Positions 23,548 to 33,310 of a stretch of 43,287 nt of DNA are shown piece after piece; position 1 is the stretch's first letter, and each line of letters begins with the position of its first letter. The DNA lies in contig JBBRXJ010000017.1 in assembly GCA_038248505.1 (NCBI GenBank), positions 1 to 43,287 of the forward strand, in the 5' to 3' direction. The notes under the pieces were generated by a model, which worked only from the letters and a program-made list of their open reading frames with translations, did no database searches and was not told the DNA's origin. Made by a program: the position numbers and the translations under genes. Origin of the DNA: JBBRXJ01 sp038248505 (GTDB lineage Bacteria > Bacteroidota > Bacteroidia > Bacteroidales > JBBRXJ01).

Positions 23548-24867
23548 TTAGTTGGTGAATAATTTCACCAAATCATTTCCATTGGCAAATATTAATAAGG
23601 AGAATAACAGAACCATACCAATAATTTGGGCGTATTCTATTACTTTATCACTGGGTTTACGACGCGTAATCATTTCGTATATAATAAATACTGCGTGGCC
23701 ACCATCCAGAGCAGGTATTGGCAAAATGTTCATGAATGCTAGTATTATCGATAGAAAGGCGGTTCGCTCCCAGAAAAGTAACCAATCCCATTGTTGAGGG
23801 AAAATATTACCAATTGCACCAAAACCACCTACGCTTTTTGCACCTTCACTAGTAAATATCCATTTTAGTTGCTTTACATAGTCATTTAATGTTTCTGTAC
23901 CGTATTTTATCCCTGCAGGAATACTAGAGAGAAAAGTGAATTCATTTTTTTTTGTTTTTAAGATTTCGAAATATAATTTAGGACCAACTCCTATTAAGCC
24001 ATCTTCTCCTACGGTCATTTCTTTAATAATCAGAGAGTCTTCTCGTATGATTTTTATCTCAACAACGCTTTTTTTGTTGCTTTGTATAAGATGTCGTGCG
24101 TCGGAATCAAAAGGTGTTGTTCTGCCATTAATTGAGATAATGCGGTCGTTTTTTTGTAAACCAGCAAGAAAGGCTGGTTTTTGAGGTAATACGGTATCAA
24201 TAATAAATGGAATTGCGGGAAAGGCAATAGGTACTGCTTTGCGGGCGATCATTTGCTGTACAAAGTTTTTTGCTAATGGTACTTTTAATATTACTCCATC
24301 ACGTTCAACAGTAATGTTGGTTGGATTGTCAGAAACAATAGTGCTGGTAATGTCGGCATAATCTTCTATACTTTTATCTCCAATTTTATATATTCTATCG
24401 CCATTGCGTAGTCCGTTTTCTAATGCTAGTGAATCCCAGGTTACTCCGCTAGTGCAATTTCGTATTGGAAGGTACTCGTGACCATTAGAATATAAGATGG
24501 CAATATAAATAATCATGGCTACAATAAAATTAACAAGTACACCACCAATCATGATTAGAAAACGTTGCCATGCAGGTTTGGCTCTGAATTCCCATGGCTG
24601 TGCTTCTTGTTTTAATTGCTCAGTATCTAATGACTCATCAATCATACCTGCAATTTTCACATAGCCGCCTAGTGGTAACCATCCGATACCATACTCAGTA
24701 TCCCCTTTTTTAAATTTAAAAATGGAGAACCAGGGATTAAAAAAGAGGTAAAATTTTTCTACTCTTACCTTAAATAAACGGGCAAATAAAAAATGCCCCA
24801 TTTCATGTAGAATGACTAGTAGTGATAGACTGAGTATCAGTCCTGCAGCTTTAGTTAGAAATATCAT
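23548..24867 (-). CDS. rseP: Site-2 intramembrane metalloprotease RseP
   Basis: Inner-membrane zinc protease of 439 aa that cuts membrane-embedded substrates in envelope stress signalling. The HExxH site is in ILHEMGHFLFAR (about residues 20-31) in the first helix and the third zinc ligand is in LPIPALDGGHAVF (about 385-397). The middle holds two PDZ-like regions (about 125-200 and 215-290, the second with PAFLAGLQKNDRIISINGRTT). The length is normal for the family. In many Bacteroidota dxr lies upstream; here the upstream neighbour is instead the divergent mfd. Confidence 0.95.
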   Translation of the reverse strand: MIFLTKAAGLILSLSLLVILHEMGHFLFARLFKVRVEKFYLFFNPWFSIFKFKKGDTEYGIGWLPLGGYVKIAGMIDESLDTEQLKQEAQPWEFRAKPAWQRFLIMIGGVLVNFIVAMIIYIAILYSNGHEYLPIRNCTSGVTWDSLALENGLRNGDRIYKIGDKSIEDYADITSTIVSDNPTNITVERDGVILKVPLAKNFVQQMIARKAVPIAFPAIPFIIDTVLPQKPAFLAGLQKNDRIISINGRTTPFDSDARHLIQSNKKSVVEIKIIREDSLIIKEMTVGEDGLIGVGPKLYFEILKTKKNEFTFLSSIPAGIKYGTETLNDYVKQLKWIFTSEGAKSVGGFGAIGNIFPQQWDWLLFWERTAFLSIILAFMNILPIPALDGGHAVFIIYEMITRRKPSDKVIEYAQIIGMVLLFSLLIFANGNDLVKLFTN

Positions 24868-24885
24868 ATAGTGTATTTAGGAAAG

Positions 24886-24893
24886 CAAAAATA
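24886..24893 (-). promoter_or_regulatory. Bacteroidota -7 promoter box for rseP
   Basis: CAAAAATA on the plus strand (TATTTTTG on the minus), an exact TAnnTTTG, 18 nt from the rseP ATG. Confidence 0.4.
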
Positions 24894-24957
24894 ATCAATT
24901 GCTTGAGAAAATGACATTTGTATTGAAATTTATGTCTATTGGGAATTTGATAATACC

Positions 24958-24998
24958 TAATCACATTACAGATAATACTGAAATTTGTAATGTGATTA
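24958..24998. repeat. 13-bp perfect inverted repeat with 15-bp spacer
   Basis: TAATCACATTACA (24958-24970) and TGTAATGTGATTA (24986-24998). Outside it, a looser pair, ATTGGGAATTT and AAATCCCATT, flanks the structure. It lies about 65 bp upstream of the rseP -7 box. It could be an operator for a dimeric regulator or an RNA stem; no run of T follows, so it is not a standard terminator. Confidence 0.6.
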
Positions 24999-25302
24999 AA
25001 TCAAAACATTTAGAATTACAAAACATAAATCCCATTAATGAAGGTTGTTGCGAAACAAATAACATTCAAAATTTAAGTAAATCCGCAACAAATAAAGCGT
25101 AATGATTTAAAAAAATCGTTATTGGTGTAAAATTAGTGGGAAACATTTTGTTTTATGATGTGATTTGTAAGCGAAGCATTGAAATTCTGAGGCCCACATG
25201 AGAATGTCTCATAGCAAGAGGGTTTTTATGATCTTTGTTGGCTAAGGGCGTCGGCGCACGACTCATAAATTTTCACTAATTTGGCACACTCAATACATTT
25301 TG

Positions 25303-28300
25303 ATGGAACTGAAAGAATTACGAAATAAGTTTTCAACGCATCCACAGGTTAAAATACTTAAAAAAATACTTAGTGATGATTTAAGTGAAAGTATTAGACT
25401 AAAGGGCTTATCGGGTTCTTCGTATACCTTGGTAGCGTCATCGGTAATTAGTGATTATGTTTCTCCTGTTGTATTTGTGGTTACAGAGCGTGAAGAGGCT
25501 GCTTATCTTCATAATGATTTAGAGCGATTGTGTACTGATCGTTCAGTCCTTTTCTTCCCTTCTTCTTATAAACATTCGCTTAAGTATGCGCAATATGATA
25601 CATCTAATGCCATTCTTCGAACAGAGGTTTTAAATAAAATTGCATCAAAAATTGAACGACTCATAATTGTTACCTATGCTGATGCGCTTATTGAGAAAGT
25701 TATCAATAAAGAAAATATTGCGCAGCGTACGCTTATTCTTAAGCGGCATGAACAGCCAAGTATGGAGTTCGTTATGGAAATGCTTTATGAATATGGCTTT
25801 GAGCGAACTGATTTTGTGTATGAACCAGGGCAATTTGCTGTTCGGGGTAGTATAATTGATATCTTTTCATATACATCAGAATTTCCGCATCGGATCGATT
25901 TTTTTGGTGATACTGTTGAATCCATTCGTTCATTTAATGTTGAGGATCAATTATCAAAAGATGATTTTGAAACGATCTCAATTTTACCTGATATTGGAAT
26001 AAATTCGGGTGAAGCATCGCGCGAGTCATTTTTTGATTATTTACCCGATAATACTTTAGTTTGGATACGGGATGGTAAAATGGTAGTTGAGACGCTCGAT
26101 CAATTGTGTAAAGAAATGGATAATGATATTGCGGCTACTTTGTGTAGTTCAAAAGAAATGTTGAGTAGCTTAAAGAAACACAGATTGGTTGAAGAGGGAC
26201 AGTCATTAATTAAAACGACTGCATCTCTAGTTGAATTTAATACTATCCCTCAACCCTCTTTTAATAAAAATTTTAAACTATTAGGTAGCAATTTACTTGA
26301 GCGGCATAACGATTCATATCTAAATTTAATTCTTAGTGATAGCGAAAAACAAATACAACGCCTCCATGATATTTTTAATGAAATAGAACATGAAGTAAAT
26401 TTTGATTCTATTGTTGGTACAATACATGCTGGTTTTATTGATCAAGATTTACGAATTTGCTGTTACACCGATCATCAAATTTTTGAACGTTATCATCGTT
26501 ATCAGATAAAGGGAAATTTTAGTCGTGCAGATGCTTTAACATTAAAAGATCTTACCGATTTGCATCCGGGTGATTTCGTAGTTCATATTGATCATGGAAT
26601 TGGCGTATTTGCTGGTCTTGAACGTATAGATGTAAATGGTAAAATTCAGGAAAGTATTCGCCTCGTATATCAGGATAAAGATGTTTTGTATGTGAGTATT
26701 CATAATTTGCATCGTATTTCAAAATATAGAGGGAAAGACGGTGGCGCTCCCAAATTATATAAGTTAGGAAGTGGAGCTTGGGATAAGCTTAAACAAAACA
26801 CCAAGAAAAAAGTAAAAGATATTGCGCGTGATCTTATTCTATTATATGCTAAAAGGAAAACAGAACAAGGATTTGCATTTTCTGCCGATAATTATTTACA
26901 GCGAGAGCTGGAGGCTTCTTTTATTTATGAAGATACACCCGACCAGGAAAAAACAACACGTGAGGTAAAAGAAGGTATGGAGTTATCATACCCTATGGAT
27001 AGATTGGTTTGCGGCGATGTCGGTTTTGGTAAAACAGAAATCGCCATACGTGCGGCTTTTAAAGCGGTATGTGATAGCAAGCAAGTTGCTATTCTCGTGC
27101 CAACAACAGTTTTAGCGTACCAGCATTATAATACTTTTAAGGAGCGACTGAAAAATTTTCCTTGCACTGTTGAGTATGTTTCGCGATTTCGTACTGCAAA
27201 AGAAATAAAAGAAACTTTAAAAAAATTAAAAGAAGGTAAAGTTGATATTTTAATTGGGACGCATCGAATTGTTAGTAAAGATGTTGAGTTTAGAGATCTA
27301 GGACTCTTTATAATTGATGAGGAGCAGAAGTTTGGTGTTGCTACGAAAGAGAAAATTAGGCAGATGAAAGTGAATGTAGATACGCTTACTCTTACGGCTA
27401 CACCAATTCCTCGAACACTTCATTTTTCGCTCATGGGCGCTCGTGATTTATCCGTTATAAATACGCCTCCACCCAATAGACATCCAATAAATACTGAAGT
27501 GCATCCGTTTAACGAACATCTTATTCGTGAAGCAATTTTATATGAAGTGAATCGTGGCGGACAAGTTTTTTTTATTAATAACCGCATTGCTAATTTGGTG
27601 GATATTGAAGTAATGATACATAAGCTTTGTCCGGGTGTACGAACGACAATTGGTCACGGACAATTAACTGGTGAACGTTTAGAAGAGGTTATGCTGGGTT
27701 TTATTGAGGGAAATTTTGATGTTTTAATTTCAACCGCTATTATTGAAAGTGGATTGGATATTCCGAATGCTAATACAATAATTATTAATCATGCCAATCA
27801 TTTTGGACTAAGTGATTTGCACCAATTACGTGGCAGGGTAGGTCGTTCAAACCGAAAGGCCTTTTGCTATTTGCTTGCGCCACCATTAAGTACGCTTACA
27901 CAAGATGCTCGCCTTCGACTAAGAGCTATTGAAGAATTATCGGATTTAGGTAGTGGATTTAATATTTCTATGCAAGATCTGGATATACGTGGTGCCGGAA
28001 ATTTGGTTGGTGCCGAACAGAGTGGGTATATTGAGGATATTGGGATTGAGACGTACCAGCGAATTTTAGAGGAGGCCATTCGTGAGTTAAAAGAATCGGA
28101 GTATAAAGATGTTTTTTATCCCGAAAATGAAAAGGAATTGGAAGATATTTCTAAATTCCTTAACGATTGCCAAGTTGATACGGATCTTGAAATTTTGTTT
28201 CCTGAGAAATATGTTAATAGCGCTCCCGAACGTTTACGCCTATATAAACGATTGGATGTAGTTAGCGATGAAACTGAGTTGCAAGAGTTTCGAAAAGAGT

Positions 28301-28608
28301 TGGTGGATCGTTTTGGTCCTTTACCAAATGCCGCAGAACAATTACTTGAGGTGATACGTTTGAGACGATTTGCGATGAATTTAGGTTTTGAAAAAATCGT
28401 CTTAAAGAATAAAAAATTGATTTTGTATTTTATAGCTAATCAATCATCATTGTATTTTCAATCGGCAATGTTTGCTCGAATTATTGCTTTTGTACAGCAC
28501 AATCCCCGCGTTTTTAATATGAAAGAAGCCAATGGTAAATTAACTTTAATTGCAGAAAATGTTAATGGTGTTGTTGATATTCATAGGCTTTTAAGTAAGA
28601 TGAACTAA
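25303..28608 (+). CDS. mfd: Transcription-repair coupling factor
   Basis: ATP-dependent DNA translocase of 1101 aa that removes RNA polymerase stalled at lesions and recruits UvrA. The frame opens one codon earlier at a TTG (25300), but the ATG at 25303 is the better start (MELKELRNKF). In order: UvrB-like interaction domains (about residues 1-400), the CarD-like RNA polymerase interaction domain (DLTDLHPGDFVVHIDHGIGVFAGL, about 415-440), the helicase with Walker A CGDVGFGKTE (about 570-579), the DEEQ box FIIDEEQKFGV (about 670-680), the TATPIPRTL motif, motif VI QLRGRVGRS (about 845-853), and the C-terminal TRCF domain (about 950-1060). Complete. Confidence 0.97.
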   Translation: MELKELRNKFSTHPQVKILKKILSDDLSESIRLKGLSGSSYTLVASSVISDYVSPVVFVVTEREEAAYLHNDLERLCTDRSVLFFPSSYKHSLKYAQYDTSNAILRTEVLNKIASKIERLIIVTYADALIEKVINKENIAQRTLILKRHEQPSMEFVMEMLYEYGFERTDFVYEPGQFAVRGSIIDIFSYTSEFPHRIDFFGDTVESIRSFNVEDQLSKDDFETISILPDIGINSGEASRESFFDYLPDNTLVWIRDGKMVVETLDQLCKEMDNDIAATLCSSKEMLSSLKKHRLVEEGQSLIKTTASLVEFNTIPQPSFNKNFKLLGSNLLERHNDSYLNLILSDSEKQIQRLHDIFNEIEHEVNFDSIVGTIHAGFIDQDLRICCYTDHQIFERYHRYQIKGNFSRADALTLKDLTDLHPGDFVVHIDHGIGVFAGLERIDVNGKIQESIRLVYQDKDVLYVSIHNLHRISKYRGKDGGAPKLYKLGSGAWDKLKQNTKKKVKDIARDLILLYAKRKTEQGFAFSADNYLQRELEASFIYEDTPDQEKTTREVKEGMELSYPMDRLVCGDVGFGKTEIAIRAAFKAVCDSKQVAILVPTTVLAYQHYNTFKERLKNFPCTVEYVSRFRTAKEIKETLKKLKEGKVDILIGTHRIVSKDVEFRDLGLFIIDEEQKFGVATKEKIRQMKVNVDTLTLTATPIPRTLHFSLMGARDLSVINTPPPNRHPINTEVHPFNEHLIREAILYEVNRGGQVFFINNRIANLVDIEVMIHKLCPGVRTTIGHGQLTGERLEEVMLGFIEGNFDVLISTAIIESGLDIPNANTIIINHANHFGLSDLHQLRGRVGRSNRKAFCYLLAPPLSTLTQDARLRLRAIEELSDLGSGFNISMQDLDIRGAGNLVGAEQSGYIEDIGIETYQRILEEAIRELKESEYKDVFYPENEKELEDISKFLNDCQVDTDLEILFPEKYVNSAPERLRLYKRLDVVSDETELQEFRKELVDRFGPLPNAAEQLLEVIRLRRFAMNLGFEKIVLKNKKLILYFIANQSSLYFQSAMFARIIAFVQHNPRVFNMKEANGKLTLIAENVNGVVDIHRLLSKMN

Positions 28609-29029
28609 GCTTTTAGATCTCATTTTTTATCAAAATCTATATCATTTTGAAAATATTTATTTCACGATTGATTATGCCATTTGTATACCTAAAAACTCGA
28701 AAGCAACAATAGTACAATTGTTTTTTGATGTGCCCTAGGTACACAACATTCAACTAATACAAAACAAGCGAGTTCCTGCCATATTATCTTATAGAATCTG
28801 CAGACTAGCAATTAAAAACAGTATAAAATTTAAAAAGTTTTTTTATTTTAATATTTATTGTGTCACTATAAGACTATAATACAATAAATAATGGAATTCT
28901 TATTCTTGTACAATAATGGGGAATCAGCTATTACAATTGATATTTTTTTATTTTTTTATATTTATTGAGCGCTTTTATAGCTAAACTTGTAGTAGAATCC
29001 TTTTTAATTAAAAAAAATCCACAATTAGA
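28609..29029. other. Intergenic region mfd / coaX, 421 bp
   Basis: Very AT-rich, no supported gene. It contains a weak stem AACAAT-agtaca-ATTGTT followed by T residues (near 28704-28724), which might end mfd, and an imperfect dyad around CCTAGG (near 28730-28745). A 7-of-8 match to the -7 box (TAAACTTG) lies near 28981, about 40 bp before coaX. Confidence 0.45.
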
Positions 29030-29743
29030 ATGAAACTTCTGATAGATATAGGAAATAGTAGTATAAAAATGGCGATTGCTGAGAATCATAAACTGATAGA
29101 AGTAATTCGCATTTATGATAATGTGCTTCACGAAGTTTCAGTTATTCTCGGCAAATATCCAAAAATTAAAAAATCATTAATATGTTCTGTTCGTTCGGAT
29201 TTTGATGATTTGATTCAATTTATTTACGATAAGGGTATAGTTGTTAGTGTTTTAGATGCAAAAATGCAAATCCCTATCAGAAACGAATATAAAAGTTGCA
29301 ATACTTTAGGTTATGATAGAATAGCGGCAATAATTGGGGCGCGTAGTATTCAATCAGAACATAATCTGCTTGTTATAGATGCGGGCACTGCTATTACGTT
29401 TGATTTTTTAATTGATAATGCTTTTATTGGAGGTGCGATTTCGGCTGGTATATCATTGAGATTCAAGGCTCTTAATCACTTTACTGATAAACTTCCGCTT
29501 CTTGAGCAGTCAGATGGTCGCTTTTTTATTGGAAATGACACTAAATCAGCTATCCTCGCGGGTGTTCAAGAGGGTGCTGTGTATGAAATGGACGGATTAA
29601 TTTCTCTTGCCATTGAAACCTATCCTGGAATATGCGTTTTTTTATCAGGTGGAGACTCCTTTTTCTTTGCAAAACGACTAAAAAATAGCATATTTGTAGA
29701 ACCTGAATTAGTACTTTTGGGGTTAAACGAAATAATTAGCTGA
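29030..29743 (+). CDS. coaX: Type III pantothenate kinase
   Basis: Enzyme of 237 aa catalysing the first step of coenzyme A synthesis. The ASKHA phosphate motif LIDIGNSSIKMA (about residues 3-14) is at the N terminus. The pantothenate/second-substrate segment reads YDRIAAIIGAR (about 94-104), followed by LLVIDAGTAITFDFL (about 113-127) and GGAISAGISLRFKALNHFTDKLP (about 134-156). These are the type III (CoaX) hallmarks. The outer-membrane protein gene starts one base after its stop codon. Confidence 0.96.
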   Translation: MKLLIDIGNSSIKMAIAENHKLIEVIRIYDNVLHEVSVILGKYPKIKKSLICSVRSDFDDLIQFIYDKGIVVSVLDAKMQIPIRNEYKSCNTLGYDRIAAIIGARSIQSEHNLLVIDAGTAITFDFLIDNAFIGGAISAGISLRFKALNHFTDKLPLLEQSDGRFFIGNDTKSAILAGVQEGAVYEMDGLISLAIETYPGICVFLSGGDSFFFAKRLKNSIFVEPELVLLGLNEIIS

Positions 29744-29744
29744 C

Positions 29745-31016
29745 ATGTTAATATATAAATTCTCTTTTGCACTTACACTGCTCCTTTTTTCTTTCGGAGC
29801 TTGGTCACAAAATACATTATCGCCTTATTCGCGTTTTAGTATTGGGCAGATACAAAATCAAGGCTTTGGTCAATCTCGTTCAATGGGGGGTATTTTTAAT
29901 GGCTTGCGCACATTTAATCAAATAAATTATTTGAATCCAGCATCATATACTTCGCAGGATACAAATACTTTTATACTCGATATCGGTTTGTCTGGAAATA
30001 GTACTTATTACAGAACTTCAAGTACAAGTATGACTGAAAATAATGCATCGCTAAGTACCATAGCGCTTGGTTTTCCTATTAAAAAATGGTGGAAGTCAGC
30101 TATTGGTGTTGTGCCTTACAGTCGTGTTGGATATAATATTCTTGATAATAGCACCGAAGCAGGATTAAATGTGGATAATACATACCAAGGTCTTGGTGGC
30201 GTTAATCAGTTTTTTATTGGTAACTCTTTTCTTTTCTTTAAAAAACTCTCAATTGGTTTTAATGTGAATTATATGTTCGGATATATTAGTCATACCGCAA
30301 AGAAAAAAAATGTTGGAGATGATAGTTATCCAGAAATTGAAACCATTGATAGACATAATATAAATGATTTCAAGTTTAATACCGGTATACAGTATGAACA
30401 TGAATTTTCAGATAAATGGAATCTTGTTGCTGGTATAACATACGATATGAATAGTGAGCTATCTAGTCACGAAACCTTCATTTATAAATCAACTCTCATT
30501 ACTGGAGGAGTTGAAAATATAGACACAATAAATATTGATGGCGTATCAAAAGATAATGTTAAAAGTTCTATACAATTGCCAGAGGTTATTACAGCAGGCT
30601 TTTCGCTTGAATTAAAAGATAAATTACTTTTTGGTTTAGATTATAGTATGCATAATTGGGGTAATCTCACAGATCCTAGATATAATAATTTTATAAATTG
30701 CAATTCGATTGCGCTTGGTGTGCAGTACGTGCCTAATAAAAAATCTTTTCGCAACTATTGGAAACGTATTAATTACCGCGCTGGTGCTCACTCAACAAGC
30801 GGTTATTTAGATTTGAATGGGAGTGTAATTGGTGATAATGGAATTAGTTTAGGACTTGGATTGCCATTAAGATATTCAAATACCATGTTCAATATAACAT
30901 GGGAAACAGGCAGAAGGGGAACTACCAATAATGGCCTTATTGAGGAAAATTATAATATCTTCATGCTAAACCTTAGCTTTTATGATTTTTGGTTTTTTAA
31001 ACCAAAGTATGATTAA
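29745..31016 (+). CDS. Outer-membrane beta-barrel protein (coaX-linked)
   Basis: Predicted outer-membrane protein of 423 aa. A signal peptide (about residues 4-22, ending GAWSQ) is followed by LSPYSRFSIGQIQNQGFGQSRSMGG, a start common to a Bacteroidota family encoded next to coaX. The rest is rich in alternating strands and aromatic residues and ends in LSFYDFWFFKPKYD. The fold resembles FadL/PorP-like barrels, but no substrate can be named. The gene starts one base after coaX and is followed, after 176 bp, by the TPR gene and lptC, a layout I associate with Bacteroidota envelope-biogenesis blocks. Confidence 0.8.
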   Translation: MLIYKFSFALTLLLFSFGAWSQNTLSPYSRFSIGQIQNQGFGQSRSMGGIFNGLRTFNQINYLNPASYTSQDTNTFILDIGLSGNSTYYRTSSTSMTENNASLSTIALGFPIKKWWKSAIGVVPYSRVGYNILDNSTEAGLNVDNTYQGLGGVNQFFIGNSFLFFKKLSIGFNVNYMFGYISHTAKKKNVGDDSYPEIETIDRHNINDFKFNTGIQYEHEFSDKWNLVAGITYDMNSELSSHETFIYKSTLITGGVENIDTINIDGVSKDNVKSSIQLPEVITAGFSLELKDKLLFGLDYSMHNWGNLTDPRYNNFINCNSIALGVQYVPNKKSFRNYWKRINYRAGAHSTSGYLDLNGSVIGDNGISLGLGLPLRYSNTMFNITWETGRRGTTNNGLIEENYNIFMLNLSFYDFWFFKPKYD

Positions 31017-31192
31017 TAGTCTGAATACTATTTAATTATTAATGTGCGAGAAGAAAAACAGATGGGTGCGATCTATTAAAAATAACTTTTTTAAGACTGG
31101 TTCGTTATTAATATAGTTTAATGAATTCAATAATTCTTAACTGTAAAGATGAATTTTTTGGAATACAAAATATATAATAAAAAAACAAGATA

Positions 31193-32518
31193 ATGAGAAC
31201 GATAATTTTTAGTGTAGTAGCCTTTTTATTTCTCGGCATGGGAGTGCAAGTTTCAGCACAACGAGGAATTGTTGATGGAAGTAAATATGGTCATGGTGAT
31301 GATAGTATTCGTTGCGTAATGAATCTTTCATTATATCGTGATAATGTTAAACAGAAGTTATTAAAAGATGCCTATCGCTATTGGAGAATAGTTTATACCG
31401 AATGCCCAACGGCTAGTAAAAATCTTTTTATTGATGGGCCCAAAATTATGTATGAAGTAATTGAGAAGGCAGCAACTCCAGAATTAAAGCAAGCATACAT
31501 TGATACATTGATGATGGTGTATGATGCTCGTATAAAATATTTTGGACAACGCGGTTTTGTTGTAGGTCGCAAAGGTGTTGATCTCTTAAAATATCGTTCT
31601 GATAAATTGGAAGCAGTAGATGAGGCCTATACATATTTGATGGAGTCAGTTGCAACAGAGAAAAAAGAAATGACGGACCAGATTATTGCCACAGCAATGA
31701 ACTCTGCTGTTCTTCTTCATAAATCAGCCAAATTAAATGATGATGAATTTATTTCATCATTTGCAAAAATTAATGAAGCGATTGATGAATTGATAGCCAA
31801 AGAATCGAAGGATTTGGATCACCCTAAGGCGAAGGATGCTGTGATAGCAATGTTTGTTGGAGAAAAAATCCCTTGTGATAAATTAGATGTGTATTATTCT
31901 GCAAAAGTTTCAAATTTACCAAACGATACTTCACTTCTTAAAGAAATTGTGAATGTATGTGAAAATATGAAATGTATGAATTCAAAAGTGTATTATGTTG
32001 CTTGCGAATCACTTTTAAAAACAAATGCATCAGCTAAACTGTATTATTTGGTTGCTACTTTAGCTCGTTCGAGAGACGAAAATGAAAAGGCAATAAATTA
32101 TTTTCAAAAAGCTATTGATATAGAAACGGATGGAAAAACGAAAGCAGATTATTTAATGCAATTAGCTAATCTATCAACATCCAATCCTTCTCAAGCACGA
32201 AACTATGTTCGTCAAGCAATTGAACTTGATGCAAGTAATACAGCAAAGGGGTATTTGGTTATTGGCTATATCTATTCAACGGTTAAGAATTGCAATAATG
32301 GAGAGCTTAATCCTGCTCCTTGGTTAGCTGTTGACTATTATAATAAAGCCAAAAGTATAGATGCAAGTCTTGCTGAAAGTGTGAATCAGCAAATTTCATA
32401 CATGTATGGTCAGTATCCTTCAAAAGAAGTTATTTTCTTTAATGGTCTTGAAGAAGGTCAATCATATACTGTAGGATGTTGGATAAATGAAACAACAACC
32501 GTTAGAGGCCGCAAGTGA
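31193..32518 (+). CDS. Exported tetratricopeptide-repeat protein
   Basis: Protein of 441 aa with a signal peptide (about residues 3-22, ending VSAQ) and helical repeats. TPR-like segments are visible in the C-terminal half (about 265-300 YYLVATLARSRDENEKAINYFQKAI; 302-335; 340-375). It lies directly upstream of lptC, overlapping it by 32 bp, and follows the coaX-linked barrel gene. It probably scaffolds periplasmic or outer-membrane assembly, but the partner is unknown. The C-terminal extension after the repeats (about 395-441) is not recognised. Confidence 0.82.
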   Translation: MRTIIFSVVAFLFLGMGVQVSAQRGIVDGSKYGHGDDSIRCVMNLSLYRDNVKQKLLKDAYRYWRIVYTECPTASKNLFIDGPKIMYEVIEKAATPELKQAYIDTLMMVYDARIKYFGQRGFVVGRKGVDLLKYRSDKLEAVDEAYTYLMESVATEKKEMTDQIIATAMNSAVLLHKSAKLNDDEFISSFAKINEAIDELIAKESKDLDHPKAKDAVIAMFVGEKIPCDKLDVYYSAKVSNLPNDTSLLKEIVNVCENMKCMNSKVYYVACESLLKTNASAKLYYLVATLARSRDENEKAINYFQKAIDIETDGKTKADYLMQLANLSTSNPSQARNYVRQAIELDASNTAKGYLVIGYIYSTVKNCNNGELNPAPWLAVDYYNKAKSIDASLAESVNQQISYMYGQYPSKEVIFFNGLEEGQSYTVGCWINETTTVRGRK

Positions 32519-33089
32519 TTTGAAACCGATAGTATCAAAAAATGTAATTCTTTGTATTATTCTCTCAGCATTAATCTTGAATGCATGTGAGAATGATATT
32601 GAGAAAATAAAGTCTATTACAAAAGGCATTGTTTTGCCTGATGTAACTATGATTGATGCTAATATAGTATATTCTGATAGTGCACGGATCAAGCTAAGGG
32701 TACTTGCACCAGTTATGAGTAATTTTGATCTACCTAAAGATCCCTATATAGAATTTCCAAAGGGTGTTAAAGTCACTTTCTATAATGCGAGTAAGCAAAT
32801 CACATCTACAATAACTGCACGTTATGCTATCTATTATACTCAAAAAGAATTATGGGAGGCTCGTCATGATGTGGTTGCAAAAAATGATAAAGGCGAGCAT
32901 TTAAATACGGAGCTGATGTTTTGGGATCAGAAGGAAGAACGAATATATTCAAATCTATTTTCGAAAATTACTACTGCAGATGGTGTTTTTTGTGGACGCG
33001 ATGGGTTTGAGGCAGAGCAAGATTTTTCAAAATGGAAATTAATTGGGTCAGAAGGAACCGTAAATATTAAAGATGAAGAAGTCAATTGA
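32487..33089 (+). CDS. lptC: LPS export protein LptC
   Basis: Protein of 200 aa of the LptC family, the periplasmic link that passes lipopolysaccharide from the LptBFG transporter to LptA. A hydrophobic segment (about residues 20-34) ends ALILNAC, a lipobox, suggesting a lipoprotein, unlike the membrane-anchored enterobacterial protein. The body is a beta-jellyroll (DANIVYSDSARIKLRVLAPVM..., EFPKGVKVTFYN..., ELWEARHDVVAKNDKGEHLNTELMFWDQKEERIYSN). It is the only in-frame ATG before the signal, so the 32-bp overlap with the TPR gene is real. Confidence 0.9.
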   Translation: MKQQPLEAASDLKPIVSKNVILCIILSALILNACENDIEKIKSITKGIVLPDVTMIDANIVYSDSARIKLRVLAPVMSNFDLPKDPYIEFPKGVKVTFYNASKQITSTITARYAIYYTQKELWEARHDVVAKNDKGEHLNTELMFWDQKEERIYSNLFSKITTADGVFCGRDGFEAEQDFSKWKLIGSEGTVNIKDEEVN

Positions 33090-33264
33090 TGGATTAATGG
33101 AGAAATTGTGGTTTGTAATCATGATAATTTGTTTTGGGCTCGCATTGCACCAAACTTATATGATTGGAATTAAAAAGAGCTATATGTTTTTCATTCTTGC
33201 TGGAATGGCTTTTCTTCTTTATTACGTAAGACGTAAGCGTCGTGAGACACATCCAGAGGAATAA
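33073..33264 (+). CDS. Small two-helix membrane protein
   Basis: Protein of 63 aa overlapping the end of lptC by 17 bp. It has two hydrophobic helices (about residues 11-28 and 36-50) joined by a short basic loop, then a basic/charged tail (VRRKRRETHPEE), so both ends should face the cytoplasm. I recognise no named family. The tight overlap with lptC suggests that it is translated and may belong to the Lpt or envelope machinery. Confidence 0.7.
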   Translation: MKKSIDGLMEKLWFVIMIICFGLALHQTYMIGIKKSYMFFILAGMAFLLYYVRRKRRETHPEE

Positions 33265-33310
33265 TATTGTTATTAGTAAAAGTTTTTTAATTAACCTTTT
33301 TTTGCAACCT

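Larger units (their letters stand above)
24868..25302. other. Divergent control region rseP / mfd, 435 bp
   Basis: No convincing gene. It holds an exact -7 box for rseP, a 13-bp perfect inverted repeat (24958-24998), a small hairpin ATGAGA-atg-TCTCAT (25198-25212) and a GC-rich hairpin GTCG-gcgca-CGAC (25250-25262) some 40 bp before mfd. No exact -7 box for mfd was found. Confidence 0.5.

Noticed and set aside
24899..25102. 67-codon open frame between rseP and mfd.
   Set aside because: It spans the 13-bp inverted repeat, has no family features or signal, and lies where control sequences are expected.
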